From Lachnospiraceae bacterium (lineage in GTDB: Bacteria > Bacillota > Clostridia > Lachnospirales > Lachnospiraceae), in NCBI GenBank assembly GCA_017473115.1, contig JAFUNC010000002.1, forward strand, positions 89,218-153,217: a stretch of DNA of 64,000 nucleotides, given 5' to 3'. Positions within the stretch are counted from its first letter, which is position 1; each line of letters starts with the position of its first letter. This document shows positions 37,131-45,582 of the stretch, in pieces. The notes below the pieces were generated by a model that saw nothing but the letters and a program-made list of their open reading frames with translations, did no database searches and had not been told where the DNA came from. The position numbers and the translations under genes are program-made.

Positions 37131-38063
37131 ATGAAAGAGAAGATGGAAGTATCCTCAAATCCGCATATCCGGGATAAGGACAGCACTGATAATATTATGT
37201 TATCCGTAGTGATTGCCCTAATGCCTGCAACCTTGTTTGGTGTGTGGAATTTTGGATGGTATGCGGCTGTTTTAATAGTTGTCACAGTGTTTTCGGCTGT
37301 TTTATCAGAACATATTTTTTGTAAAATTTGTAAAAAACCTTCCACCATAAAGGATATGAGTGCTGTGGTAACGGGATTGTTACTGGCATTAAATTTACCG
37401 CCGCATTTTCCTTTGTGGATGGCGGTAACAGGTGCCGTTTTTGCTATTGTAGTGGTGAAAATGTTGTTTGGCGGATTGGGTCAGAATTTTATGAATCCGG
37501 CTTTGGGTGCAAGATGTTTTCTTATGATATCGTTTGCGCGTTATATGACGGATTTTCAGTGCGACGCATATACGGGAGCTACACCGCTTGCTACGATGAA
37601 GGCCGGCGGAAGTGTGAATATTATTGATATGGTAATCGGAAGAACCGGAGGTACCATTGGTGAAACTTCCATGATTGCCATTATTCTGGGTGCATGCTTT
37701 TTGATTGCAAGAGGTGTGATTGATTTAAAAATACCGGCGATGTATTTATTAAGTTTCATTGCTTTTATGAGTCTTTTAGGCGGTTACGGATTTGACATTT
37801 CTTATATATCCGCCCATTTGGCAGGCGGTGGTCTGATGCTGGGTGCCTTTTTTATGGCAACGGATTATGCGACCAGACCCATTACGAAAAAAGGACAATA
37901 TTTATATGGTATTTTGCTGGGACTCCTTACGGGTATTTTCCGTTTGTACGGTCCGGGAGCGGAAGGAGTGTCGTATGCCATTATCATTGGTAATCTTTTC
38001 GTGCCTTTGATTGAAAAGATTACGCTTCCCAAAGCCTTTGGTAAAGGAGGGGAACGTGTATGA
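37131..38063 (+). CDS. rnfD: Rnf complex subunit D (FMN-binding membrane protein)
   Basis: A 310-residue membrane protein with about nine hydrophobic segments. The covalent FMN site is seen as TGAT in DAYTGATPLATMK. ATG at 37131 has AGGAGG nearby. The stop overlaps rnfG in ATGA. Covalent flavinylation would need ApbE, encoded at 41.5 kb on the other strand. Confidence 0.94.
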   Translation: MKEKMEVSSNPHIRDKDSTDNIMLSVVIALMPATLFGVWNFGWYAAVLIVVTVFSAVLSEHIFCKICKKPSTIKDMSAVVTGLLLALNLPPHFPLWMAVTGAVFAIVVVKMLFGGLGQNFMNPALGARCFLMISFARYMTDFQCDAYTGATPLATMKAGGSVNIIDMVIGRTGGTIGETSMIAIILGACFLIARGVIDLKIPAMYLLSFIAFMSLLGGYGFDISYISAHLAGGGLMLGAFFMATDYATRPITKKGQYLYGILLGLLTGIFRLYGPGAEGVSYAIIIGNLFVPLIEKITLPKAFGKGGERV

Positions 38064-38761
38064 AAAATGTGATAAAAGATACATTGATTCTTTTTGTCAT
38101 TACACTGATAGCCGGAGTACTGCTGGGATTTGTAAACGAGGCAACAAAAGAACCGATTGCACAGTATGAAGCCGAAAAAAAATCGTTGGCTTGCAGTGAA
38201 GTCTTTTATGAAGAGGATGAGAACGGAGAATTGACGGCGACAGTTTCTTTGGTTTTTGAAGAAATGAGTGACGAGGAAGTGCAGACGATTCAGGAGTCTC
38301 TCGGAGATAAAATCACAGGAAACATTCTCGTTGATGAGATATATCGTGCATATGCCGTGCCTGGGTCCGTGGAAGAACCGGAAGACGGTACTGTCACCGA
38401 ATTAGGAGATGCTGTATCAAAGGAGAATTTTTACGGATATGTTATCGGAATTACCACGAAAGAGGGTTATAACGGCGAGATTTCTTTTTATGTGGGAATT
38501 ACGTCAGATGGTACATTAAAAGGTGTGTCTTTGCTTCAAATCGCTGAGACACCGGGGCTTGGTATGAACGCGGAGAGTGTTTTGGTGCCGCAGTTTCATA
38601 ATGTTCCGGCCGGAGTTTTTACCGTGGTAAAGAGCGGAGCAACATCAGCGGATGAAATCGATGCAATTTCCGGTGCTACCGTGACCTCCGAGGCAATTAC
38701 CGTGGGTGTTAATGCGGCGTATGAGTGCTATGCACTTTTGCAGGAAGGGGGGACGTTATGA
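38060..38761 (+). CDS. rnfG: Rnf complex subunit G (FMN-binding)
   Basis: A 233-residue protein with one N-terminal membrane segment (LILFVITLIAGVLLGFV) and an external FMN_bind domain. The flavinylation motif is SGAT in DAISGATVTSEA; the Thr is the expected phosphoester link to FMN. ETPGLG lies upstream, typical of RnfG. Start and stop overlap its neighbours by four bases (ATGA on both sides). Confidence 0.94.
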   Translation: MKNVIKDTLILFVITLIAGVLLGFVNEATKEPIAQYEAEKKSLACSEVFYEEDENGELTATVSLVFEEMSDEEVQTIQESLGDKITGNILVDEIYRAYAVPGSVEEPEDGTVTELGDAVSKENFYGYVIGITTKEGYNGEISFYVGITSDGTLKGVSLLQIAETPGLGMNAESVLVPQFHNVPAGVFTVVKSGATSADEIDAISGATVTSEAITVGVNAAYECYALLQEGGTL

Positions 38762-39999
38762 AACAGTGTCTGGAACGACTGTATAACGGTATCATAAAAG
38801 AAAATCCTACTTTCGTGTTAATGTTAGGTATGTGTCCCACCTTAGCGGTAACTACCTCTGCAATCAATGGTCTTGGTATGGGATTGTCTACTATGGTGGT
38901 GTTGGCCCTGAGCAATCTTATGATTTCGGCCCTGCGTAAAATTATTCCGGATAAAGTACGCATTCCTGCGTATATCGTAATCATTGCTACATTTGTAACG
39001 CTGGTGGAACTGCTTTTACATGCCTATGTGCCGGTACTTCATGAATCGCTTGGAATATATATCAGTTTGATTGTGGTAAACTGTATTATTCTTGGGCGTG
39101 CGGAAAGTTACGCATCCAAAAACAAAATGATGCCTTCGTTGTTTGACGGTATCGGTATGGGGTTAGGATTTACCATAGCATTGACCATAATCGGATTGGT
39201 GCGGGAATTTTTGGGAGCCGGAACCGTGTTTGGTTTTTCGGGTCCGGATTTGTATGGAGCACCTTTGCCGGAATTGCTTATCGGCCTAATCAATCGGTGG
39301 TTGGATCCGAACAGTTTGTCCGAGAGCGTCCGGTTTTGGAATCGCGTCCTGACAGATGAAATTGCAAGTTTTGGACCTATGAGTATTATGATTATGGCTC
39401 CGGGAGCATTTTTTATCCTTGCAATTTTGACGTCTGTCCAGAATGTCGTAAAAGAAAAAGGAAAGAAAAACGGCAAAGATGTAAGCAAAATTCAGTCCGG
39501 CTGTAACAGTGATTGTATGAATTGTAAAGATAGCGGTTGCAGTAAGTCGTTGACGGAAACGGAAGAGAAAGAGAGTTTGCAACCGGTTGCGGCTGAGCCG
39601 GAAGATACTGTGAAAGTATCTGGAAGTAAAGATGCGGCAGACAAAGAAGCAAAAGAGCATTGTGATAATGAAGCGATAGAACAGTGTGACAACGAAGCGG
39701 GAGAGCATTGCGACAATGAAGAAAAAGAAGTAAATGTTGAGGTGAAAGAACCGGCAGATACGGATGGAGATAATGAAGCAATTGCAACGGATGCCGATGC
39801 GGAGATTACAGTACATATCGACAATGCTGGCAAGAAAGAAAATACAACGAAGGAAGAGCAGACAGGCAAGAAAGATAAGGCTGAAGGTACTGATAAAAAG
39901 AAACATAAGAAAACACTTCTGGAAGTAACCCAGGAGATTGACATTGTAGAACTGGAAGAATTACTTGGCGAAGAAGAGGAGGGCAATGCGGATGAATAA
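38758..39999 (+). CDS. rnfE: Rnf complex subunit E with long Cys-rich acidic C-terminal extension
   Basis: A 413-residue protein; the membrane part (residues ~1-231) is of normal RnfE size with about six segments, including VLMLGMCPTLAVTTSA and FGPMSIMIMAPGAFF. The following ~182 residues are unusual: Cys249, Cys253, Cys256 and Cys261 lie in CNSDCMNCKDSGC, and three octapeptide-like repeats (E-H/Q-C-D-N-E-A-x) start at residues 300, 308 and 316, each with one Cys. The rest is rich in Lys, Glu, Asp and Thr. Membrane topology places this tail on the cytoplasmic side if usual; not proven. rnfA starts inside its last bases. Confidence 0.9.
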   Translation: MKQCLERLYNGIIKENPTFVLMLGMCPTLAVTTSAINGLGMGLSTMVVLALSNLMISALRKIIPDKVRIPAYIVIIATFVTLVELLLHAYVPVLHESLGIYISLIVVNCIILGRAESYASKNKMMPSLFDGIGMGLGFTIALTIIGLVREFLGAGTVFGFSGPDLYGAPLPELLIGLINRWLDPNSLSESVRFWNRVLTDEIASFGPMSIMIMAPGAFFILAILTSVQNVVKEKGKKNGKDVSKIQSGCNSDCMNCKDSGCSKSLTETEEKESLQPVAAEPEDTVKVSGSKDAADKEAKEHCDNEAIEQCDNEAGEHCDNEEKEVNVEVKEPADTDGDNEAIATDADAEITVHIDNAGKKENTTKEEQTGKKDKAEGTDKKKHKKTLLEVTQEIDIVELEELLGEEEEGNADE

Positions 40000-40579
40000 T
40001 TATATTGTGCAGTTAATTGTAATTGCCCTGGGTTCTTCTTTGATATCCAATGTGGTATTGAGTCAGTTTTTGGGACTGTGCCCCTTTTTGGGTGTATCCA
40101 AACGGGTGAAAACGGCTGCCGGTATGGGTGGTGCCGTTATATTTGTCATTACTCTGGCATCTTTGGTTGCAGGTCTTTTATACGAATTTGTATTGGAACC
40201 ATTGGGAATCACATTTTTAAAAACCATTGTTTTTATCTTGGTAATCGCTGCTTTGGTACAATTTGTAGAGTTGTTTTTGAAGAAGTATTTGAAAAGTCTG
40301 TACAAGGCGTTAGGTGTGTTCTTGCCGCTCATTACCACAAATTGTGCGGTTTTGGGTGTCGCAATTAATAATGTGAATCTGGAGTACGACCTTTTAACAG
40401 GGGTGGTAAACGGTTTTGCCACCAGTGTCGGATTCGCCATAGCCATTATTATATTAGCGGGAATTCGTGAAAAGATTGAATTTAATGATATTCCTAAACC
40501 ATTTCAGGGAATGCCGATTGTATTGGTAACGGCAGGATTGATGGCAATTGCATTTTGCGGTTTCGCAGGTTTGATTTAA
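39992..40579 (+). CDS. rnfA: Rnf complex subunit A
   Basis: A 195-residue membrane protein, about six hydrophobic segments, with SNVVLSQFLGLCPFLGVSK and LITTNCAVLGVA, the conserved Cys-bearing regions of RnfA/NqrE that hold a [2Fe-2S] cluster at the RnfA-RnfE interface. The ATG at 39992 is chosen over two upstream ATGs because GAGGAGGG lies eight bases before it. It overlaps the rnfE stop codon. Confidence 0.94.
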   Translation: MNNYIVQLIVIALGSSLISNVVLSQFLGLCPFLGVSKRVKTAAGMGGAVIFVITLASLVAGLLYEFVLEPLGITFLKTIVFILVIAALVQFVELFLKKYLKSLYKALGVFLPLITTNCAVLGVAINNVNLEYDLLTGVVNGFATSVGFAIAIIILAGIREKIEFNDIPKPFQGMPIVLVTAGLMAIAFCGFAGLI

Positions 40580-40594
40580 GCAAAGGAGGCGGGG

Positions 40595-41392
40595 ATGAAC
40601 TATATCGGTATATTGACGGCTGTGGCAGTTGTGGCTGCCGTTGGCTTGTTTATCGGAATATTTTTGGGCATAGCATCCGTTGCTTTTCAGATCAATACGG
40701 ATGAGCGGGAAGAAAAAGTATTGGCTGCATTGCCGGGAAATAATTGCGGCGGTTGCGGATATCCGGGATGTAGCGGTTTGGCTGCTGCCATTGTAAAAGG
40801 TGATGCACCGGTCAATGCCTGTCCTGTGGGCGGAGAGACGGTGGCTAAGGCGGTAGGTACCATTATGGGAGTAGAAGCGGATGCAACTAAGAGAATGGTT
40901 GCGTTTGTAAAATGCCGGGGTGATTGTGAACATACGCATATGGATTATAATTATACAGGGTTATATGATTGCCAAATGTTGAATTTTGTGCCGAATCAGG
41001 GGCCTAAGAGTTGTAATTACGGTTGCCAGGGGTTTGGCAGTTGCGAGCGGGTGTGCCCGTTTGATGCCATTCATGTAGTTGATGGTGTGGCAGTGGTTGA
41101 TAAAGAAAAGTGTAAGGCCTGCGGAAAGTGTTTGGCGGTTTGTCCCCGTGCCTTGATTGAAATGGTGCCATACAATGCAAAATATCTGGTGGCGTGTTCC
41201 TCAAAGGAAAAAGGGCCTGCAACGATGCAATCCTGTACCATCGGTTGTATCGGTTGCGGTTTGTGTAAAAAGAATTGTGAAGCGTCTGCAGTTACGGTAG
41301 ACAATTTTCTGGCAATCATTGATTACGACAAATGCGTATCCTGCGGTGTTTGTGCAGAAAAGTGTCCGAAGAAATGCATAGTAGAAAAATAA
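40595..41392 (+). CDS. rnfB: Rnf complex subunit B (ferredoxin-like)
   Basis: A 265-residue protein with an N-terminal membrane segment. NCGGCGYPGC holds the first [4Fe-4S] cluster; further cluster motifs are CNYGCQGFGSCERVCP, CKACGKCLAVCP, CTIGCIGCGLCKKNC and CVSCGVCAEKCP. It takes electrons from reduced ferredoxin. It ends the operon and is followed by a strong stem-loop. Confidence 0.95.
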   Translation: MNYIGILTAVAVVAAVGLFIGIFLGIASVAFQINTDEREEKVLAALPGNNCGGCGYPGCSGLAAAIVKGDAPVNACPVGGETVAKAVGTIMGVEADATKRMVAFVKCRGDCEHTHMDYNYTGLYDCQMLNFVPNQGPKSCNYGCQGFGSCERVCPFDAIHVVDGVAVVDKEKCKACGKCLAVCPRALIEMVPYNAKYLVACSSKEKGPATMQSCTIGCIGCGLCKKNCEASAVTVDNFLAIIDYDKCVSCGVCAEKCPKKCIVEK

Positions 41393-41397
41393 AAGAA

Positions 41398-41456
41398 AGC
41401 CATAATCCGGGATGTATGTCCGGAAACAGATAAGAACATTCGGATTGTGGCTTTTT
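41398..41456. terminator. Bidirectional terminator between rnfB and apbE
   Basis: AGCCATAATCCG / CGGATTGTGGCT (one wobble pair) with a 31-base loop, followed by TTTTT on the plus strand and a T-rich run (reverse of AAAGAAAG) on the minus strand. It separates convergent rnfB and apbE. Confidence 0.75.
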
Positions 41457-41465
41457 GGTTGTGTA

Positions 41466-42467
41466 TTATTTGTAAGAATACGTTATGTGTTCGGAAGAAT
41501 CAATCAGGATACATTCCGTATCATTTAATGTAGAGATATATTCCTGTGCATCTTCCAAACCAAGAACAAAGCAGGTGGTACTTAACGCATCCGCTTGGGT
41601 GGAAGAATCACAAAGAATGGTAACACCGGTTAAATTATTTTCTATCGGGTAACCCGTGGTTGCATCCAATATGTGATGATATGTTTTATCTTCGTATATA
41701 AAATACCGCTCATAGGTACCGGAAGTGACCACGGAAGAATCTTTTACCTGCAAAACATCCAAGGTAGTGCCGGCAGGTGAAAAGGGTTTCTGTATCCCTA
41801 CCGTATATGGGCTGCCGTCGGGTTTGCTTCCGATGACACAGACGTTTCCGCCCAGATTTATTAAGGCTGAAGTGACACCTTGCGATACCAGGTATTCTTT
41901 TAATTTATCTGCTATATAGCCCTTGGCAATAAAACCTAAATCGATGGCGGCTTCCGGGTCTTTTAAGGTGACGGTGTTTTGTTCGCCTAAAAGAACCTGC
42001 CTGTAATCCACGTGAGAAAGCAGGGCGGAAATTTCATCTTCGGTGGGGGGCTCCTGTCCGTCTGCGGCAGTTGTAAAATTCCACAAATCCATTAGGGGAG
42101 CAATGGTAATATCGATTTTGCCTTCGGTCAGTTCGCAATAAAATAAGGCTTCCTCCAACAGCGCATAGGTTTCTTCCGATACCGTAACCGGCGCACCGTT
42201 GCTGTGATTGATACGCCAGATATCACTTCCTTCCACCGTACGGCTCAGCATATTTTCATAGGTGGCACAAAGATTAAAACACTCTTCGGCTAAGTCGTTG
42301 TCTTCACTGTTATAAAAGGTCAGATGGATAACCGTATCAAAATAATAAGCGGTATGTGTTATCGGCTGTGCCTGTTTTTGGCATCCCGTAGCAATAATAA
42401 TACTCAGGCAAACAAGCAGAAGTGCAATGTACTTTGAACAGATATTGGTTAACTTTGTTTTTTTCAT
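41466..42467 (-). CDS. apbE: FAD:protein FMN transferase (ApbE lipoprotein)
   Basis: A 333-residue lipoprotein: signal peptide ending ATGC (lipobox Cys) and then the ApbE domain. YYFDTVIHLTFY starts it, AIDLGFIAKGYIADKL is the FAD-binding region, and HHILDATTGYPIENNLTGVTIL with Asp/Thr is the catalytic Mg2+ site. It transfers FMN from FAD to Ser/Thr of target proteins. The sites in RnfG (SGAT) and RnfD (TGAT), encoded by the facing operon, are the obvious targets. Confidence 0.94.
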   Translation of the reverse strand: MKKTKLTNICSKYIALLLVCLSIIIATGCQKQAQPITHTAYYFDTVIHLTFYNSEDNDLAEECFNLCATYENMLSRTVEGSDIWRINHSNGAPVTVSEETYALLEEALFYCELTEGKIDITIAPLMDLWNFTTAADGQEPPTEDEISALLSHVDYRQVLLGEQNTVTLKDPEAAIDLGFIAKGYIADKLKEYLVSQGVTSALINLGGNVCVIGSKPDGSPYTVGIQKPFSPAGTTLDVLQVKDSSVVTSGTYERYFIYEDKTYHHILDATTGYPIENNLTGVTILCDSSTQADALSTTCFVLGLEDAQEYISTLNDTECILIDSSEHITYSYK

Positions 42468-42552
42468 AAAATTAAGAACATGCGCCTTTCAAAGAGAATG
42501 ATATTTTTTTAATTATATAACAGATACGGAAGAAAAATAAAGTGAAATGCGG

Positions 42553-42581
42553 TTGAGAAAAACAGAGAATTATATTATGAT
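42553..42581 (+). promoter_or_regulatory. Promoter before the GH25 gene
   Basis: TTGAGA (42553-42558) and TATGAT (42576-42581) at 17 bases, about 85 bases before the start codon. Confidence 0.6.
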
Positions 42582-42664
42582 GATTATAGTGTATTGTAAA
42601 AGGCAATGTTCGGAAGAAAAGTGCTTGTTCAATATCGGATGCGGCACGGTTTAGGAGAAATAAA

Positions 42665-43747
42665 ATGCGTTTGGACGAACGGTTTGAAGATGAAACATCG
42701 GTAAAAGGAACAAGTTTTATGTTAACCGCTGTTGTTAGCGTGGCTGTGTTTCTTTTAGTGGTGTTGGGAATTGTATTATTTGTGAACAGAGAAACTTTGT
42801 TTCATAATTCATCCAATCAGGGGACGGTTGCGGTAAAACCTTCCGAAGAGGATGAAAGTTCGGTCATCAGCGGCAGTACGTTGGTGTCCAACGATTTGGA
42901 TATTTGGGATGATTATCCTTCGGAAGAAAAAAGTGAGACGGTTTCTGAAGTGATTTCAGAAGAAACTACAGAAGAGAATCCTACGGAAGGAGGAACCAAA
43001 ACCATGGTTACTTTTCCGGATGGCACGGAAGAATGGTATAGTATCAGCAAATATCTTCCACAGAATGAATATGATGAGACCGGATTTGTTTTAGGGAATG
43101 GACGTATGGCTTACTACGTAGAAGGAAATAAAGAGTCCTACCTCGGCATTGATATATCCAAATACCAGGGATATATTGATTTTAATGAGGTCAAAAAAGA
43201 CGGTGTTGATTTTGTAATTATCAAACTGGGTTCCAGAGGATACAGTACCGGGCAACTTACATTGGATGATTATTTCCAGGATAATATTAAACGGGCGACG
43301 GATGCCGGCCTTGAAGTAGGTGTATCTTTCAGTTCCCAGGCGATTACCGTGGATGAGGCCAAGGAAGAAGCAGCATTTGTATTGCAATATTTAATGGATT
43401 ATGATATCAGTTATCCGGTTATTTTCGAAATGGAACATATTGTAAACGATACAGCGAGAATCGATACTCTGACCAAAGAGGATAAAACCCAGATTGCCAA
43501 GGCTTTTTTGGAGGATATTGAGACGGCAGGATATAATGTTATGTTTTCCGGTAATAAGGCGTGGTTGTTTGCGGATATCAATTACGCGGCCCTTTCGGCG
43601 TATGATGTACGATTGGAACAGCAGGAGGATTTGCCGGATTATCCGTATCGCTTTTATATGTGGCAATACACACAAAAAGGAACCGTAGACGGAATTTCCG
43701 GTGAGGTCCCTTTGAATATTTGCTTTATTGATTATACTGTTAAATAG
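42665..43747 (+). CDS. Membrane-anchored GH25 (lysozyme-like) protein
   Basis: A 360-residue protein. A single membrane segment (residues ~19-40) is followed by a Ser/Glu/Thr-rich linker of about 80 residues, then a GH25 domain (~155-360). LGIDISKYQGYIDF holds the first catalytic Asp. In the strand that usually reads DxE, this protein has IFEMEH, so the first acid is Glu rather than Asp. WQYTQKGTVDGISGEVPLN fits the C-terminal family motif. GH25 enzymes cut the glycan backbone of peptidoglycan. The altered acid raises the possibility of weak activity. Confidence 0.85.
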   Translation: MRLDERFEDETSVKGTSFMLTAVVSVAVFLLVVLGIVLFVNRETLFHNSSNQGTVAVKPSEEDESSVISGSTLVSNDLDIWDDYPSEEKSETVSEVISEETTEENPTEGGTKTMVTFPDGTEEWYSISKYLPQNEYDETGFVLGNGRMAYYVEGNKESYLGIDISKYQGYIDFNEVKKDGVDFVIIKLGSRGYSTGQLTLDDYFQDNIKRATDAGLEVGVSFSSQAITVDEAKEEAAFVLQYLMDYDISYPVIFEMEHIVNDTARIDTLTKEDKTQIAKAFLEDIETAGYNVMFSGNKAWLFADINYAALSAYDVRLEQQEDLPDYPYRFYMWQYTQKGTVDGISGEVPLNICFIDYTVK

Positions 43748-43759
43748 GTTAACATAATT

Positions 43760-44554
43760 TTATAATTTGTAATTTGCTATGCGGGGATTTATTTCCAAAA
43801 CGGAATAAATTTCCGCATATTCTTTTGGAGAAATATCTTCCACAAAATTAGGAGTGTATTGCTTGCGGATACCGTTTTTATGCAAAAGATCAATGGCTTT
43901 ATTGTACGCAATGGCAGCCTCTGCCTCTGAAAGATAGGTACCGACTTTTATGTTGCCTTTGATATGAATGCGGGTAATGTATGTCGGTCTCTGAAGTCCG
44001 GGCTGCATGGATACGCCGTGATAACGGTTTACAATGTTTATGTTTGCATAGCGGAAATCATGTTCGTCTTTGTTGATAAAATGATAATCCCTGCCGGGTA
44101 CGGCATAATTCATAATACCGTAACGGTTTAATATATTGACCTGCATTCCGTAATCCGATACAAAGAGATGTTTTCCGCGACTCATAATTTTGTGTGAGGA
44201 ATAGTAAAATAAATCATCCTTGTCAAATTTAAGAATACAGTCTTTAGATAAGTAATATAAAAAGAAACTGGGGCGTAAATAAATGGGCGTGGGAAAATAA
44301 ATGCCGTTGTCCCGCAGATTATGCAGAATAATCCATTTATCATAAGGCATAATTGTTTCGCCGGGATAGTCTTCAATGTGTGTTCTTTTTTTCTCTAATA
44401 TATCGCGGGCCAGAAGATAGCAGCGGTGAGCGGCTTCTTCCCGGTCGAAACTCCCCAGACTGATGTGTTTTCCTTTGTAGGTCAGGGATGCACGATAATA
44501 TATGGAATTGTCTTTTTTTTTGGCGGTATAGACCCCTGTACTGTTCTTTTTCAT
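43760..44554 (-). CDS. Double AP2-domain protein with HNH-like centre
   Basis: A 264-residue basic, Tyr-rich protein. Residues ~7-51 (GVYTAKKKDNSIYYRA, then GSFDREEAAHRCY) and ~192-225 (YITRIHIKG, GTYLSEAEAAIAYN) fit the AP2 DNA-binding fold: three strands, then a helix with the pattern S/F-x-x-x-E/E-A-A. Between them, residues ~155-181 (RDYHFINKDEHDFRYANINI) resemble an HNH region with D and N at the usual spacing but lacking a clear second His. Plausible origin is an AP2-HNH homing endonuclease. It is convergent with the GH25 gene; only 12 bases separate the stops and no terminator is seen. Function is probably DNA binding; inference. Confidence 0.65.
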   Translation of the reverse strand: MKKNSTGVYTAKKKDNSIYYRASLTYKGKHISLGSFDREEAAHRCYLLARDILEKKRTHIEDYPGETIMPYDKWIILHNLRDNGIYFPTPIYLRPSFFLYYLSKDCILKFDKDDLFYYSSHKIMSRGKHLFVSDYGMQVNILNRYGIMNYAVPGRDYHFINKDEHDFRYANINIVNRYHGVSMQPGLQRPTYITRIHIKGNIKVGTYLSEAEAAIAYNKAIDLLHKNGIRKQYTPNFVEDISPKEYAEIYSVLEINPRIANYKL

Positions 44555-44781
44555 AACGTTATCATATCATAAATGTTCTTTTTTTTCGACACTGTACCAC
44601 ATTTTTCATCATGAATTTCATAAGGTCAAAAAACGGGGTATCCTGTCTTATTTTATCGAATGGTCATTTTTGGCCCTTTCTTTGCATAAAATGTTAAATA
44701 TGTGCTTAAAAAGTACAAGCCTGTCGTATAAAAATCCTATCCGTATTTTGGCATGGGAGTCGTCAAGAAAGGTCGAAAGAT
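44555..44781. other. Intergenic region between divergent genes
   Basis: A 227-base AT-rich spacer between the AP2 gene (minus) and the SleB-type gene (plus). TCATTTTTGGCCC and CTTAAAAAGTACAAG show no strong hairpin or clean SigA promoter by eye; a sporulation promoter cannot be excluded. Confidence 0.4.
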
Positions 44782-45450
44782 ATGTATAAAAAATATGCAG
44801 GAATGTTACTTATGATAAGCCTGATGCTGGGACTTGCAGTTATTTGTACGGAAGAGAAGGACTTTTTAGATAATCTTAGCAAATACAATGAAGCAATGTA
44901 CATTAAAAAAACGGATTTGACATATGACTGCATGAACGGAATGATTGCAGAACGCGATATGGTGTCCGGAAATTTGTTTCGTGTTAATGTGGAATACAAC
45001 AATGTCATTATTGCAGGTAATCAGCCGCAGTTTATGATAGAATCCGTGGAACGGGAAGGCATTGTTTTAAGTGAAGAAGATAAATGGATTCTTTATAAAA
45101 TAGTAGAGGCTGAAGCCGGCGGAGAGGATCGTACCGGTAAAATTCTTGTGGCTAATGTTATTTTAAACCGCCTGGAAGATGAAAGTTTTCCCAATACGGT
45201 GGAAGGAGTGGTATTTCAACAGGATGATGGTGTCGCCCAGTTTTCGCCTGTGGCAAACGGCCGGTATCAGGCGGCGGTTCCAGGAAAAGAAACCATAGAA
45301 GCGGTGGAAGCGGCCATTGCCGGAGAAGATTATTCAGAAGGGGCGTTGTATTTTATGGCAAGAAAATATGCGGATGAAGGGAATGTAAAATGGTTTGATA
45401 CAAGCCTTGATAAAGTATTGGTGCATGGGGGACACGAATTTTATAAGTAA
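44782..45450 (+). CDS. Cell wall hydrolase, SleB/CwlJ type
   Basis: A 222-residue protein with a signal peptide-like N-terminus (YKKYAGMLLMISLMLGLAVI). From residue ~95 comes a Hydrolase_2 domain: YKIVEAEAGGEDRTGKILVANVILNR with the catalytic Glu, then VVFQQDDGVAQFSPVANG and ALYFMARKYAD. SleB and CwlJ are lytic transglycosylases of the spore cortex; this protein lacks the N-terminal peptidoglycan-binding domain of SleB, so a different or vegetative role is possible. Confidence 0.85.
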   Translation: MYKKYAGMLLMISLMLGLAVICTEEKDFLDNLSKYNEAMYIKKTDLTYDCMNGMIAERDMVSGNLFRVNVEYNNVIIAGNQPQFMIESVEREGIVLSEEDKWILYKIVEAEAGGEDRTGKILVANVILNRLEDESFPNTVEGVVFQQDDGVAQFSPVANGRYQAAVPGKETIEAVEAAIAGEDYSEGALYFMARKYADEGNVKWFDTSLDKVLVHGGHEFYK

Positions 45451-45481
45451 AATAGAATCCGTTTTCTGTAGGTTTTATGGT

Positions 45482-45510
45482 TTGCATATAAAATGTGAGT
45501 GTGGTATAAT
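45482..45510 (+). promoter_or_regulatory. Strong SigA-type promoter of thrC
   Basis: TTGCAT (45482-45487), 17 bases, then TATAAT (45505-45510) with an extended -10 TGG before it. The leader is about 65 nt. Confidence 0.75.
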
Positions 45511-45582
45511 CATAATACTGAAATGATATTTAGTCGTAGTCTGTTTAAAATTTGACTGCGAAGAAACGGAGAATAAAGAACT

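Noticed and set aside
39286-39986. Long minus-strand reading frames opposite the rnfE extension
   Set aside because: They arise from the GAA/AAA-rich codons on the plus strand and are repetitive Ser/Cys/Leu; the plus frame continues the RnfE gene and overlaps rnfA in the usual way.
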